A stretch of DNA of 57,215 nucleotides, from contig JAUNDG010000016.1 of assembly GCA_030526195.1 (NCBI GenBank), positions 1 to 57,215 of the forward strand. Reading direction: 5' to 3'. The stretch comes from Lachnospiraceae bacterium (GTDB taxonomy: Bacteria; Bacillota; Clostridia; Lachnospirales; Lachnospiraceae). Positions 46,948 to 54,981 of the stretch are shown piece by piece. Under the pieces are notes generated by a model that was given only the letters and a program-made list of their open reading frames with translations, had not been told where the DNA came from and made no database searches. How positions within the stretch are numbered: position 1 is the stretch's first letter; the number at the start of each line of letters is the position of its first letter. The position numbers and the translations under genes were made by a program.

Positions 46948-48051
46948 TTATGACGGCTGACCGGTAAAGCAGGAATAGGACTGCCCCGGCTGAAGGGTGA
47001 CACCCTTGATGGCCGCCAGTTCACTGACTGTTACCATATGATAGCCCTGTCTGGCCAGCTCCGGCACGATCATCTCAACGGCATCCGCCGTCTGCACATA
47101 AATATCATGCATCAGGATAATGGACCCGTCCTTCACTTCGGAAATGGCTGTCTCAAAGGTGGACTGGGGATCCAGTGTGGACCAGTCCAGTGTGTCCACA
47201 TCCCACAGGATCATGGGGCGATCGATAACCGCACGCACCGTGTCATCAATACCGCCACCGGTGGGCCGCATAAGACTCGGCTTCTCGCCGATCATGCTCA
47301 CCAGATAATCATCATTCTGCTGCATGACCGTGGCGATGGTTTCCGCATCACTGCCCTTCAAAATGGTGTGGTTCCAGGTATGGGAACCGATTTCCATGCC
47401 CTCGGCCTTTGTCCGCTTCAGGGCATTGCGGCAGGTATTGTCCACCTCCGCCATTTCACCCACTACGAAGAAGGTGGCCTTGGCATCATAAGCTTTTAAA
47501 GTGTCGAGAATCCGGTCCGTATCCCAGGAGGGACCGTCGTCAAAGGTCAACGCCACATACTTGGCTTCGGCATCCGGCTGATAAATACCGGTCTCACCAA
47601 AGCATACATAACGGCCGTCCGGCAGATGCTGCCAGCCCGTCAAAGCGTAGCCGTCACTGTCAAAGTAAAACTCCTCACCGTCGATGGTCTTCCAGCCACC
47701 GATCATTTTCTGACCGTCCTCTGTCTTATACCACCAGCCGCGATCATCAAGATTCCAGCCCACATCACCGGTATCGGCATTCTGATAAGATACCGACTCA
47801 CCGGTCACGGTTTCAGCACCGCTCACCGCACCACTTTCAGTCTCACCGCTAACATCAGCTTCCGCTGTCATCACACCGGTGTTTTCCTGGGGTTTTGAAC
47901 CCGTCTGCGCCCGCAGCGGGGATGTGGCAAACCAGAGAACCAGGGCCACGGCGACAACCAAAGCCACCGCACCGCCGCCCATCATCATCCGGCGTTTTTT
48001 GATCAGTTTCTTCTTATGGGCACGTCTCGCCAATAATTCACGTCGTGTCAT
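46948..48051 (-). CDS. membrane-anchored polysaccharide deacetylase with cell-wall-binding repeats
   Basis: 367 residues. Basic N-terminus and signal anchor at about 24-44, a Ser/Thr/Glu-rich linker, then two aromatic repeats of the choline/glucan-binding type at about 98-155 (RGWWYKTEDGQKMIGGWKTI). The NodB domain follows with TFDDGP (169-174), GSHTWNH (His224, His228), RPTGGG (262-267), WDVDTLDW and ILMHD. All metal and catalytic positions are present. Probably removes N-acetyl groups from peptidoglycan or another wall polymer at the outer face. Confidence 0.9.
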   Translation of the reverse strand: MTRRELLARRAHKKKLIKKRRMMMGGGAVALVVAVALVLWFATSPLRAQTGSKPQENTGVMTAEADVSGETESGAVSGAETVTGESVSYQNADTGDVGWNLDDRGWWYKTEDGQKMIGGWKTIDGEEFYFDSDGYALTGWQHLPDGRYVCFGETGIYQPDAEAKYVALTFDDGPSWDTDRILDTLKAYDAKATFFVVGEMAEVDNTCRNALKRTKAEGMEIGSHTWNHTILKGSDAETIATVMQQNDDYLVSMIGEKPSLMRPTGGGIDDTVRAVIDRPMILWDVDTLDWSTLDPQSTFETAISEVKDGSIILMHDIYVQTADAVEMIVPELARQGYHMVTVSELAAIKGVTLQPGQSYSCFTGQPS

Positions 48052-48173
48052 TTACATGTACCTTTAAAGCGCGTCACTGACCTGCTTCAATGACCCGCTT
48101 TACTCCTTATTAATAATTTCGATTATACTCCACTCATACTATAATACTTTCGCTTCCTGTCATTCAAGAACAG

Positions 48174-48210
48174 ATTGAAAAAAAGCGGAGACCTTTTCGT
48201 CCCCGCTTTT
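48174..48210 (-). terminator. terminator after the NlpC/P60 gene
   Basis: On the minus strand AAAAGCGGGGAC and GTCTCCGCTTTTTTTC pair with a short loop, 23 bp past the stop codon. Confidence 0.88.
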
Positions 48211-48232
48211 CTCATTATGCGTTGTGCGTTGA

Positions 48233-49480
48233 TTATGTGAAGCGTCTGATCGCGATGATACGCTTGCAATCAGCGGCTCTGTCATGTGTGATACCCCAGG
48301 CGGAACCTTTGGCCTCAACGATCATGCCGTTACCGTCGTAAATGGCGACGTGACCGGAATAAACGATGATGTCACCCGCTCTGGCTTCAGCCAGTGAACC
48401 GACTCTCTGACCGGCACCGGCCCAGTAACCGGAGGTCATGTAACCGCCGCTGTAATGGCCTGTGGCCCGCAGGACCTGCCATACGAAATGGGAGCAGTCA
48501 ATGCCGTTTGTCAGTGAATTACCGCCCCAGACATAGGGGTTGCCCAGCCAGCGGCAGGCAAATTCAACGATATCTTCACCTGAACCACCGGAGGATACCG
48601 GCGCATCGGAACTACCGGCTGAGGCGGCTTCCTTTGCGGCAGCTTCAGCCTGAGCTCTGGCGGCTGCCTCTCTGGCAGCGGCTTCCTCGGCAGCGCGTCT
48701 GGCAGCCTCAGCCTTCTCGGCTTCGATGCGATCCAGTTCAGCCTGCTGCTGAGCCATTAATGCTTCGATCTGGGCAGCCTGCTCTCTGGCGGCTGAAATC
48801 TGGTTAGCGTAATCAGCGTTGGCCGCTTCGGCAGCCTGCAGCTGTCTTTCCAGTTCTGCCTTCTGAACCTGAAGTTCTTCTTCCTGAGCTTCCAGCATAG
48901 CCTGCTGATACTCAAGATCGGCCTTCTGTTCTTCCAGCTGTCTTTCTTCTTCGGAAATGAGGGTGATGGTGTCCTCATAGGCTTTGAGGGCCGCTCTGTC
49001 GGCATTTTCCAGCTGAGTGGTGTACTCGGCTCTGTTCAGGAAGGAGGACAGATCGGACACCTTCAGCATGATGGTTGTCCAACCGGCGATACCGCCATTT
49101 TCGTAAATGTACTGGATACGGTTGACCATATCCGCATACTGACGGGCCTTCAGGTCCTTCTGCTCTGCCAGCTCAGCTTGTGTGGTTTCGATGTCGGCCT
49201 GAGTGGTGGCGATCATGCTCTTGGTGAACTCGATATCACTCTCAGCCTGTGAAATCTGAACCATCAGGTCCACCAGGTCCGCATTGACACTGGAAATCTG
49301 GGCCTGTACGGCAGCCTGCTGCTGTGACAGTGAATCAAGCTGTGAATAGGTGTTGTCAAGCTGAGAAGCCGCCTGAGCCTGCGCGGCTCTGATATCATCT
49401 TCTTCATCAGCTGCGACAGTCGTGGCTGAGCCCATAACCAGGGTCATGGCCAGCATAAGACTGAATAATCTTTTCTTCAT
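48233..49480 (-). CDS. secreted PcsB-like NlpC/P60 peptidoglycan hydrolase
   Basis: 415 residues. Signal peptide at about 1-24 (cleavage near TVAA-DEED). A long coiled coil (about 28-258) resembles PcsB/CwlO N-terminal domains that bind FtsEX. An Ala-rich linker follows. The NlpC/P60 domain (300-415) has Cys329 in DCSHFVW and His377 in GHVAIY, the catalytic pair, cleaving stem peptides during division. ftsEX is not in the window. Confidence 0.92.
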   Translation of the reverse strand: MKKRLFSLMLAMTLVMGSATTVAADEEDDIRAAQAQAASQLDNTYSQLDSLSQQQAAVQAQISSVNADLVDLMVQISQAESDIEFTKSMIATTQADIETTQAELAEQKDLKARQYADMVNRIQYIYENGGIAGWTTIMLKVSDLSSFLNRAEYTTQLENADRAALKAYEDTITLISEEERQLEEQKADLEYQQAMLEAQEEELQVQKAELERQLQAAEAANADYANQISAAREQAAQIEALMAQQQAELDRIEAEKAEAARRAAEEAAAREAAARAQAEAAAKEAASAGSSDAPVSSGGSGEDIVEFACRWLGNPYVWGGNSLTNGIDCSHFVWQVLRATGHYSGGYMTSGYWAGAGQRVGSLAEARAGDIIVYSGHVAIYDGNGMIVEAKGSAWGITHDRAADCKRIIAIRRFT

Positions 49481-49544
49481 ATAAATCCCCTTTGATTCAT
49501 TAAGCGACGCCAGAAAAAGAGCCGCTTATGACGATGCATGATGA

Positions 49545-49573
49545 ATCTTAACATATCTCACCGCATTTATCAA
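49545..49573 (-). promoter_or_regulatory. promoter of the NlpC/P60 gene
   Basis: On the minus strand TTGATA (49568-49573), 17-nt spacer, TAAGAT (49545-49550). It leaves a leader of about 55 nt. The rest of the 307-bp gap to the TetR gene shows no other clear signal; a weak AT-rich TetR promoter region (TATGCTAAAAT) is near 49754-49764. Confidence 0.65.
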
Positions 49574-49787
49574 GCATTTGAGGCTAAATTATTTCATAAT
49601 TGTTACAAACTAATTCTCTTTTGTAAAATCCGTCCATCCTGAGCATGCCAAATAAACAGCGTCTCCCACACACCCTATGGCAGGTCATGCCATACCGGGT
49701 ACACCATCCTCTCCGCAGTTCATCACACCCAAAAGTGGCACAACAGGCTAAACTATGCTAAAATTGTGGTTCAGAGGGACATATTAT

Positions 49788-50348
49788 ATGGAAAGCAGAC
49801 AGGATCTGACAAAGGAATTGCTGGCGGGCTGCTTCAAGGAACTGATGCTCAGCCGCCCCTTTGAAAAGATTACAATTAAAAATATAACCGATAAAGCCGG
49901 TCTGATCCGGCCGACCTACTACAAACATTTTCAGGACAAATACGAAGTGCTGGAATGGATCTTCATTAACGAGATCGGTGACGAGGCCGAACTTCTTATT
50001 GAAAATGATCAGTTTATGGATGCACTTCTTCTGATTTTGAGGCGCTTTGAAAAGGACGCTGTCTTTTATCGCAAAGCCTTCAAGATTCCCGGTCCCAACG
50101 GTTTCCGGGATGTGCTGGAACAGTATCTCACCCGTATCTTTGAACGAGAACTGGAGCAGGCGGCGGATCCTGATCTGTTTCAGGGCTATGCCACCAAAGC
50201 ACGCACAGCCCGCTATCTCATGCACGGACTCATTTCCCTGCTGGAGGACTGGCTGTTTGACCCCAATGCCTGTAGCCCCGACGAATTCTGCCGTTGCTAC
50301 CGTTTTCTGGCCAACGACCTGCGGGCTCATGATAAACCAAACATATAA
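49788..50348 (+). CDS. TetR-family transcriptional regulator
   Basis: 186 residues from MESRQDLTKELLAGCFKELM at 49788 (GAGGG upstream). The helix-turn-helix is at about 22-50 (FEKITIKNITDKAGLIRPTY, YKHF). The pattern is of the DhaS/YxbF-like subgroup with TetR_C-type C-terminal helices. Single gene; the target is unknown, with the divergent NlpC/P60 gene a candidate. Confidence 0.88.
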   Translation: MESRQDLTKELLAGCFKELMLSRPFEKITIKNITDKAGLIRPTYYKHFQDKYEVLEWIFINEIGDEAELLIENDQFMDALLLILRRFEKDAVFYRKAFKIPGPNGFRDVLEQYLTRIFERELEQAADPDLFQGYATKARTARYLMHGLISLLEDWLFDPNACSPDEFCRCYRFLANDLRAHDKPNI

Positions 50349-50379
50349 AAGCGGAGGTCGAGGCCTCCGCTTTGTTGTA
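50347..50379. terminator. bidirectional terminator between TetR and HAD genes
   Basis: AAAGCGGAGG tcgagg CCTCCGCTTT, with T-rich flanks on both strands; it separates two convergent genes. Confidence 0.8.
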
Positions 50380-50451
50380 TCTTCTATACTTATTATTCAC
50401 TCTCTGTCAGTCAAAAAGTGCCGACAGGTTCCGCCGCTCTCCTGCCGCGCC

Positions 50452-51318
50452 CTATCGGTGATCTTGCATCTGTGAAGTATCTCCCAGCGCCAGTTCCCGG
50501 ATGGCCACGGCCACGCCGTCCTCTCCGTTGGCCGGCACAATTCTGTCAGCCATAGCCTTCAGTGTGTCTTCGCCGTTGGCCACCGCTGCGAAGATGCCGC
50601 AGTGCCCCACCATATCGCTGTCGTTGCCACTGTCTCCCAGAGCCAGGATCTCATCATTTTCGATACCCAGGCGCACCGCCAGAACATCAAGGGCCGCCCC
50701 CTTGTGAGCCTCGGCACACCCAACCTCCAGGTTGATATTGCCCCCGGAGACCATGTGCAGCTCATTTTCGAAGGGACGCAAAACCTCACGACAAGCCGCC
50801 TCGCCGATGAGCTTCCCATTGTCATCATAAGGAAAATTCACGGTGAATTTCTCCACGTCCCGCCCATTTGATCGGGTAAACTCATAAAGATCGTCAACAC
50901 TCACCCGGTACTGCCGATAGTAACGGCGGGTGGCATCATCCGGTGCCATCTCAATGGCCCGTTCCATGCCCTCCCGGGACACATAGCCCACACCATCAAT
51001 AAAGACCATGACCACGTAATCCCCTGCGACCAGTGTCTTCAGGATCTCCAGCATCAGGGCATTGGGAATCAAAGCCTCGTGGATAATCTCATCCTTCTCA
51101 AGGTCCACAATAACAGCCCCGGATGCCGCTGCGATATAGCGCACCCCCGGCAGGGAGCGGACATTGTCCGGAATCGCCCCAAAGGGCCGGCCGGTCACCG
51201 GCACAAAAGAAATGCCGTGGGCAGCTGCTTCTGCCACGGCCTTTCGGTTATTGTCGGAAATGTTTTTCTGATCATCAAATAAGGTGCCATCCAGATCGGA
51301 GGCGATCATTTTAATCAT
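50452..51318 (-). CDS. Cof-type HAD-IIB phosphatase
   Basis: 288 residues. Motif I SDLDGTLFDD (nucleophile Asp8), motif II VTGRPF, Lys in the AHKGAAL segment, and motif IV ALGDSGNDSDM. The C2 cap identifies it as Cof/YbjI-like, acting on sugar phosphates or nucleotide-type substrates; specificity cannot be read. 13 bp downstream of the MntP-like gene, so co-transcribed. Confidence 0.93.
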   Translation of the reverse strand: MIKMIASDLDGTLFDDQKNISDNNRKAVAEAAAHGISFVPVTGRPFGAIPDNVRSLPGVRYIAAASGAVIVDLEKDEIIHEALIPNALMLEILKTLVAGDYVVMVFIDGVGYVSREGMERAIEMAPDDATRRYYRQYRVSVDDLYEFTRSNGRDVEKFTVNFPYDDNGKLIGEAACREVLRPFENELHMVSGGNINLEVGCAEAHKGAALDVLAVRLGIENDEILALGDSGNDSDMVGHCGIFAAVANGEDTLKAMADRIVPANGEDGVAVAIRELALGDTSQMQDHR

Positions 51319-51331
51319 TTGTTTTCCTCTC

Positions 51332-51916
51332 TCACCACACCATAAAATAGTGTGTCATGATGTCGATACCGCCACAGATGACCACCAGGCCACCCACCAG
51401 TACCAGATAATGCTTGCCGGCGCAGCCCATCCAGTAGCCGGCGCAAAGACCTGCCACCGTGGCGATAGCCGTTGTGATCACAGTGGCCATGGAAATCGCC
51501 ACCAGGGATACCGGCAACAGGGCAAAGCTCACACCCGCCAGAACGGCATCCAGCGATGTGATGAAGGCCCACAGGAACGCCATTTTGTAATTCAGCTTGC
51601 CTTCGATCCGTTCTACGATCACTTCATTTTTCTTAAGCAGGGCCTTGATGATCATGTAGATGCCAAGACCAAAGAAAATGCAGGCCGCGGCCACGATCCA
51701 AAGGCCATTGAGCGGACGGACAGACAGCGGAATACTCGCCACCATGCGCCCCAGCAAAAGGCCCCCCAGCTGAAAGCCGGTGAAAATGAGCAGAAGCTTC
51801 AGAACAACGGTCTTCTTCAGTTCTGCCATCATGGCGCCCCGCCACAGCATATAAGCAAACACATCAAGGGCCAGCCCCGATGCGATCAAAAATACTTCCC
51901 AAAGTCTCAACCACAT
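51332..51916 (-). CDS. MntP/YtaF-like six-helix membrane protein
   Basis: 194 residues from MWLRLWEVFLIASGLALDVF at 51916; the frame extends 33 codons upstream but that part is basic and not membrane-like. Six predicted helices with acidic residues in GLALDVFAY and the repeated FITSLDAVLAGVSFALL, the inverted-repeat pattern of MntP manganese exporters. Metal export is plausible but not shown. The ribosome site is weak (AAGGA 10-13 nt away). Confidence 0.75.
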   Translation of the reverse strand: MWLRLWEVFLIASGLALDVFAYMLWRGAMMAELKKTVVLKLLLIFTGFQLGGLLLGRMVASIPLSVRPLNGLWIVAAACIFFGLGIYMIIKALLKKNEVIVERIEGKLNYKMAFLWAFITSLDAVLAGVSFALLPVSLVAISMATVITTAIATVAGLCAGYWMGCAGKHYLVLVGGLVVICGGIDIMTHYFMVW

Positions 51917-52058
51917 AAAACTAACAATCCTTTTCTTTTTCGCGTACCCCCGCAGTATATCACGAGGCCTTTCTTCTATAAAAGAAACAATCCGGCGGAA
52001 ATGTTTCTTCCTCAAAAAATAGTTTGCATTTTTTCATCAGAGTGCTATAATAGTCGGT

Positions 52059-52130
52059 GGAAGCTTAGCTCAGCGGGAGAGCACTCGCTTCACGTGTGAG
52101 GGGTCGCAGGTTCAAACCCTGTAGCTTCCA
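52059..52130 (+). tRNA. tRNA-Val, anticodon CAC
   Basis: 72 nt. Acceptor GGAAGCT/AGCTTCC, D stem GCTC/GAGC, anticodon stem CTCGC/GTGAG with loop TTCACGT (CAC, reads GUG), T stem GCAGG/CCTGT with TTCAAAC. Discriminator A; no CCA is encoded. It stands alone with its own terminator. Confidence 0.95.
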
Positions 52131-52134
52131 TTCC

Positions 52135-52168
52135 AAACCGAAACCTCTTACGGGGTTTCGGTTTTTTT
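52135..52168 (+). terminator. terminator after tRNA-Val
   Basis: AAACCGAAACC and GGTTTCGGTTT pair (52135-52145 with 52154-52164), followed by T(4) and A. Confidence 0.9.
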
Positions 52169-52196
52169 ATTTTCACGGCGCACAAAGGAGGGCCCT

Positions 52197-52706
52197 ATGT
52201 CCAACGCACGTCCTGTTACCATCAAGACCGGCATCTCCGCCCGCTTTATCGCGGGCGTTATCCTCACCTTTATCGGCGGTGTCTTCACGTTCCTGACCAT
52301 TGCCATCGGCGCCATTTTCAAACTGAAGCATGTCTCCGCCGCCCCCTTCCTGGTGATCTTCAGTATCATCGGAATTCTCTTACTGGTGGCGGGTATTGTG
52401 CTGCTGGTGGACAGTCACCGCAAGAAGAAAGCCCTGGAGGCTGTGGTGGCCAACGGCATTCTCCGGTACGGCTCCAACCCCCATGTTTTTACTGACAGCA
52501 GCATGACCATCAACGGCCAGCATCCCTACGTGGTGGAATGTGACTGTTTTGCCGAAAACGGCTCTCTCCTTCGGGTCAGAAGCCGGAACCTTGTCACCGA
52601 CCCCACCCCCTATCTGGAGGGCCGGCCGATTCCGGTCTACTTTGATCCTCAGAATGCAGATCTTTACTATGTGGATATTGACAGCTTACTGCCGAACCGG
52701 GACTGA
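52197..52706 (+). CDS. DUF3592-like two-helix membrane protein
   Basis: 169 residues. Two membrane helices (about 18-41 and 51-72), then a beta-rich domain ending with RPIPVYFDPQNADLYYVDID. This end pattern (VxYxPxNPxxxxL-like) is that of DUF3592. AGGAGG is well placed. Function unknown. Confidence 0.75.
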   Translation: MSNARPVTIKTGISARFIAGVILTFIGGVFTFLTIAIGAIFKLKHVSAAPFLVIFSIIGILLLVAGIVLLVDSHRKKKALEAVVANGILRYGSNPHVFTDSSMTINGQHPYVVECDCFAENGSLLRVRSRNLVTDPTPYLEGRPIPVYFDPQNADLYYVDIDSLLPNRD

Positions 52707-52720
52707 TGTCCCGGTTTTTT
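52695..52720 (+). terminator. terminator overlapping the DUF3592 stop
   Basis: AACCGGGAC TGAT GTCCCGGTT then T(6). The loop contains the TGA stop codon, so coding sequence and terminator overlap. Confidence 0.88.
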
Positions 52721-52869
52721 ATGTGCCGGGCAGACAAAAGGCACCCGGCCTTTGAACCCAAAACCTGCCGACCGTACAGAAACAGGCGGGCGAAAACAGA
52801 GCGAAAACAGGGCACCGAAAACAGATGCCGTAAACCGAAAATAATTCTGTCTGACCAGACAATCAGGTG

Positions 52870-52875
52870 TATAAT
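52870..52875 (+). promoter_or_regulatory. -10 element before the flavin-binding-type gene
   Basis: Perfect TATAAT at 52870-52875, about 40 bp before the start codon; the -35 region (near TTCTGT, 52845-52850) is weak. A small hairpin CCGGT/ACCGG lies just before the AAGGAGG. Confidence 0.5.
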
Positions 52876-52915
52876 GGAAGAAAGTCCGGTCACACCGGCA
52901 AAGGAGGAAAATGTT

Positions 52916-53308
52916 ATGAACGCAAATGTAAAGGAAATCCTGTTATCACAGATTATGCAAATCGCCACCATGAGCGATATGCCCAACGTCGTTCCGGTAG
53001 GCCTCAAAACCGTCACTGATGACGGCAAGATCATCATCGGCAATGTCATGATGGTGAAGACCGTCGAAAATGTCAAAGCCAACGGCATGGTTGCCATCTC
53101 CTGCGGCGACTACGCCACCAACACCATTTACGAAATCAAAGGCAGTGCCGTTTATGAAGAAGATGGCGACAATCTGGCCATCATCAATAAGGTCGCCGAA
53201 GACAAAGGCATGCCCTTCCGTGCCAAAGGCGCCATCGTGGTGACCCCCTGCTGCATCACATCCATCGCCCCGGGCCCGGACAACAACAAAGAGGTTGACT
53301 GGAGATAA
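52916..53308 (+). CDS. pyridoxamine 5'-phosphate oxidase-like flavin-binding protein
   Basis: 130 residues from the ATG at 52916, where AAGGAGG is at 8 nt; an in-frame open stretch upstream is non-coding. Split beta-barrel pattern MPNVVPVGLKTVTDDGKIII, ANGMVAISCGDY and YEIKGSAVYEEDGD matches small FMN-binding PNPOx-family proteins. Two adjacent cysteines (TPCC) near the C-terminus. Substrate unknown. Confidence 0.8.
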   Translation: MNANVKEILLSQIMQIATMSDMPNVVPVGLKTVTDDGKIIIGNVMMVKTVENVKANGMVAISCGDYATNTIYEIKGSAVYEEDGDNLAIINKVAEDKGMPFRAKGAIVVTPCCITSIAPGPDNNKEVDWR

Positions 53309-53372
53309 GCCTCACGATCTGCGCTTTTCTCAACACACATAAGCGATTCATCGGCAACTTCGCCGAAACCAC

Positions 53373-53409
53373 AAGAGCGACTGTCCCAACGGACAGCCGC
53401 TCTTATTTT
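53373..53409 (+). terminator. terminator after the PNPOx-like gene
   Basis: AAGAGCG-ACTGTCC caac GGACAG-CCGCTCTT followed by ATTTTA. Confidence 0.8.
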
Positions 53410-53501
53410 ATGAAAATGTGTCTGTTCATGCCTCGGCTTATTTATGAGCCGCCGCAAATTCTGCGCAGGCTTTGCTTTTGTTTTTCGAAAATGAGGCTGT
53501 C

Positions 53502-54839
53502 TCACGCCTCACTCATCACCACACAGCCATCTTCTGTCTCTTCAAAAGGCGTTTCAAAAAATGCTTTTTCCGCCCGGATCAAAGACTCCAGGTCCGCTGC
53601 TCCCGCCGTTTCATAGGGGGAATGCATGGCGAGCTGCGCCAGCCCGATATCCACACTCCGCACCGGCACCCGGGTTGAGGCAATACTGCCCAGGGTGGAA
53701 CCACCGGCCATATCCGACCGGTTGGCGAAAGTCTGATAGGGCACATCACACGTGTCACAGAGCATTTTGAAAATGGCCGCCGACACCCCGTCGGTGGTGT
53801 AACGGTGGTTCGCATTATACTTGATGACCACGCCGCCGTTCATCACCGGCCGGTTCACCGGATCCGATTTCTCCGGTGCCGCCGGATGCACCGCATGGGC
53901 ATTATCGGCCGATAGCATAAAGCTGGCCGCCACAAGACGCCGATAACCGGCTGCGGATACGCCCATGGCTTCTGCGATCCTCACCAGGGTATCCGCCAGA
54001 AATGTGGCGCCGGCCCCCTCCCGTGTGCTGCTGCCCACCTCTTCATTATCGAAAATGGCGTGGATCGGCACCAGACCGTTGTCCGGTGCCTCCGCCGGAT
54101 CTGAGGCCAGGAAAGCCGTCAGAGAGGCGTACACACATTCCAGATCATCCAGTCGTCCCGAGGAAATGAAGGCGCCTTCCGCCCCCCAGCGGATCCCCTT
54201 CTCACAGGGGTAGAGATAAAGATCCTGACCGATGACAGCCTCAGCGCTGACGCCGGCCAGGAACGCCATTTTCTTAAGAAATGAGCCCTTGGCAGAGGCA
54301 TCGCCGTAGAGGGGCAACATATCCTTCTGCACGTTGATCTTATACCCGTCGTTGGCCTCCCGGTTCATATGGATGGCCAGGTTCGGGATGACAAAGAGGG
54401 GTTCTTTGGCGTCCACAAGCACCGTGCGGAGACCCTCTTCTGTCTTCACAATGAGGCGGCCGGCGCAGGATAAGGGCCGGTCAAACCAGGGGGCACAGAG
54501 CATGCCGCCGTACTTTTCCACATTGAGACGCACGTAACAGCTGTCTGCCACCTCCGGCTCCGCCTTGATCTTAAAGAGGGGAGAATCGCTGTGGGCCGCT
54601 GCAATGCGAAAGGCCTTGAGCGTTCCGGCAGGCAGGCGGAAAGCCAGCAAAGAAGACCCGTTCCGGGTCACAAAATACCGGCCACCCGGGGTAAGCTGCC
54701 AGTCATCATTTTCTGAAAGGGCGGTGTACCCCGCCGCCTCCAGAGTCTTTTTCATGTTGGCCACAGCCTGATACGCCGTGGGGCTTTCATCAATAAAGTG
54801 CAGCATGTCCTCGACATGATCGTATCGTTTTTCTGTCAT
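53502..54839 (-). CDS. M18-family aminopeptidase
   Basis: 445 residues from MTEKRYDHVEDMLHFIDESP at 54839 (GGAG upstream); a longer frame to 54890 lacks support. Co-catalytic metal ligands are seen in IAAAHSDSPLFK, FDNEEVGSSTREGAG, and MLSADNAHAVHP; MNGGVVIKYNANHRY matches the family. M18 enzymes remove N-terminal Asp/Glu or hydrophobic residues; ligands for zinc all appear intact. Confidence 0.94.
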   Translation of the reverse strand: MTEKRYDHVEDMLHFIDESPTAYQAVANMKKTLEAAGYTALSENDDWQLTPGGRYFVTRNGSSLLAFRLPAGTLKAFRIAAAHSDSPLFKIKAEPEVADSCYVRLNVEKYGGMLCAPWFDRPLSCAGRLIVKTEEGLRTVLVDAKEPLFVIPNLAIHMNREANDGYKINVQKDMLPLYGDASAKGSFLKKMAFLAGVSAEAVIGQDLYLYPCEKGIRWGAEGAFISSGRLDDLECVYASLTAFLASDPAEAPDNGLVPIHAIFDNEEVGSSTREGAGATFLADTLVRIAEAMGVSAAGYRRLVAASFMLSADNAHAVHPAAPEKSDPVNRPVMNGGVVIKYNANHRYTTDGVSAAIFKMLCDTCDVPYQTFANRSDMAGGSTLGSIASTRVPVRSVDIGLAQLAMHSPYETAGAADLESLIRAEKAFFETPFEETEDGCVVMSEA

Positions 54840-54867
54840 GGTGATCTCCATTCGATGATTTCTCGTA

Positions 54868-54908
54868 AAGCGGACATGCGCCATACCCACAGGGCAGGAT
54901 ATCCGCTT
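54868..54908. repeat. 41-bp inverted element with the CGGACA...CAGGGC motif
   Basis: AAGCGGACAT and ATATCCGCTT border ATGCGCCATACCCACAGGGC. It shares CGGACA..CGC.ATA..C.CAGGGC with 1252-1276 and 46919-46943. It lies between trpB2 and the M18 gene. Confidence 0.5.
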
Positions 54909-54921
54909 CTCTTCTTATTCT

Positions 54922-54957
54922 TTAAAACGCAAACAGCGGAGGCCGAAGCCTCCGCTG
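54922..54957 (-). terminator. terminator after trpB2
   Basis: CAGCGGAGGC cgaa GCCTCCGCTG, perfect 10-bp stem, then TTTGCGTTTT on the minus strand. Confidence 0.85.
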
Positions 54958-54981
54958 CTATTATACCTTATTTTTTATGAA

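Noticed and set aside
52059-52200. tRNA-Val as an integration site for a mobile element
   Set aside because: No direct copy of the tRNA 3' end is found downstream, and no integrase or phage gene is present.
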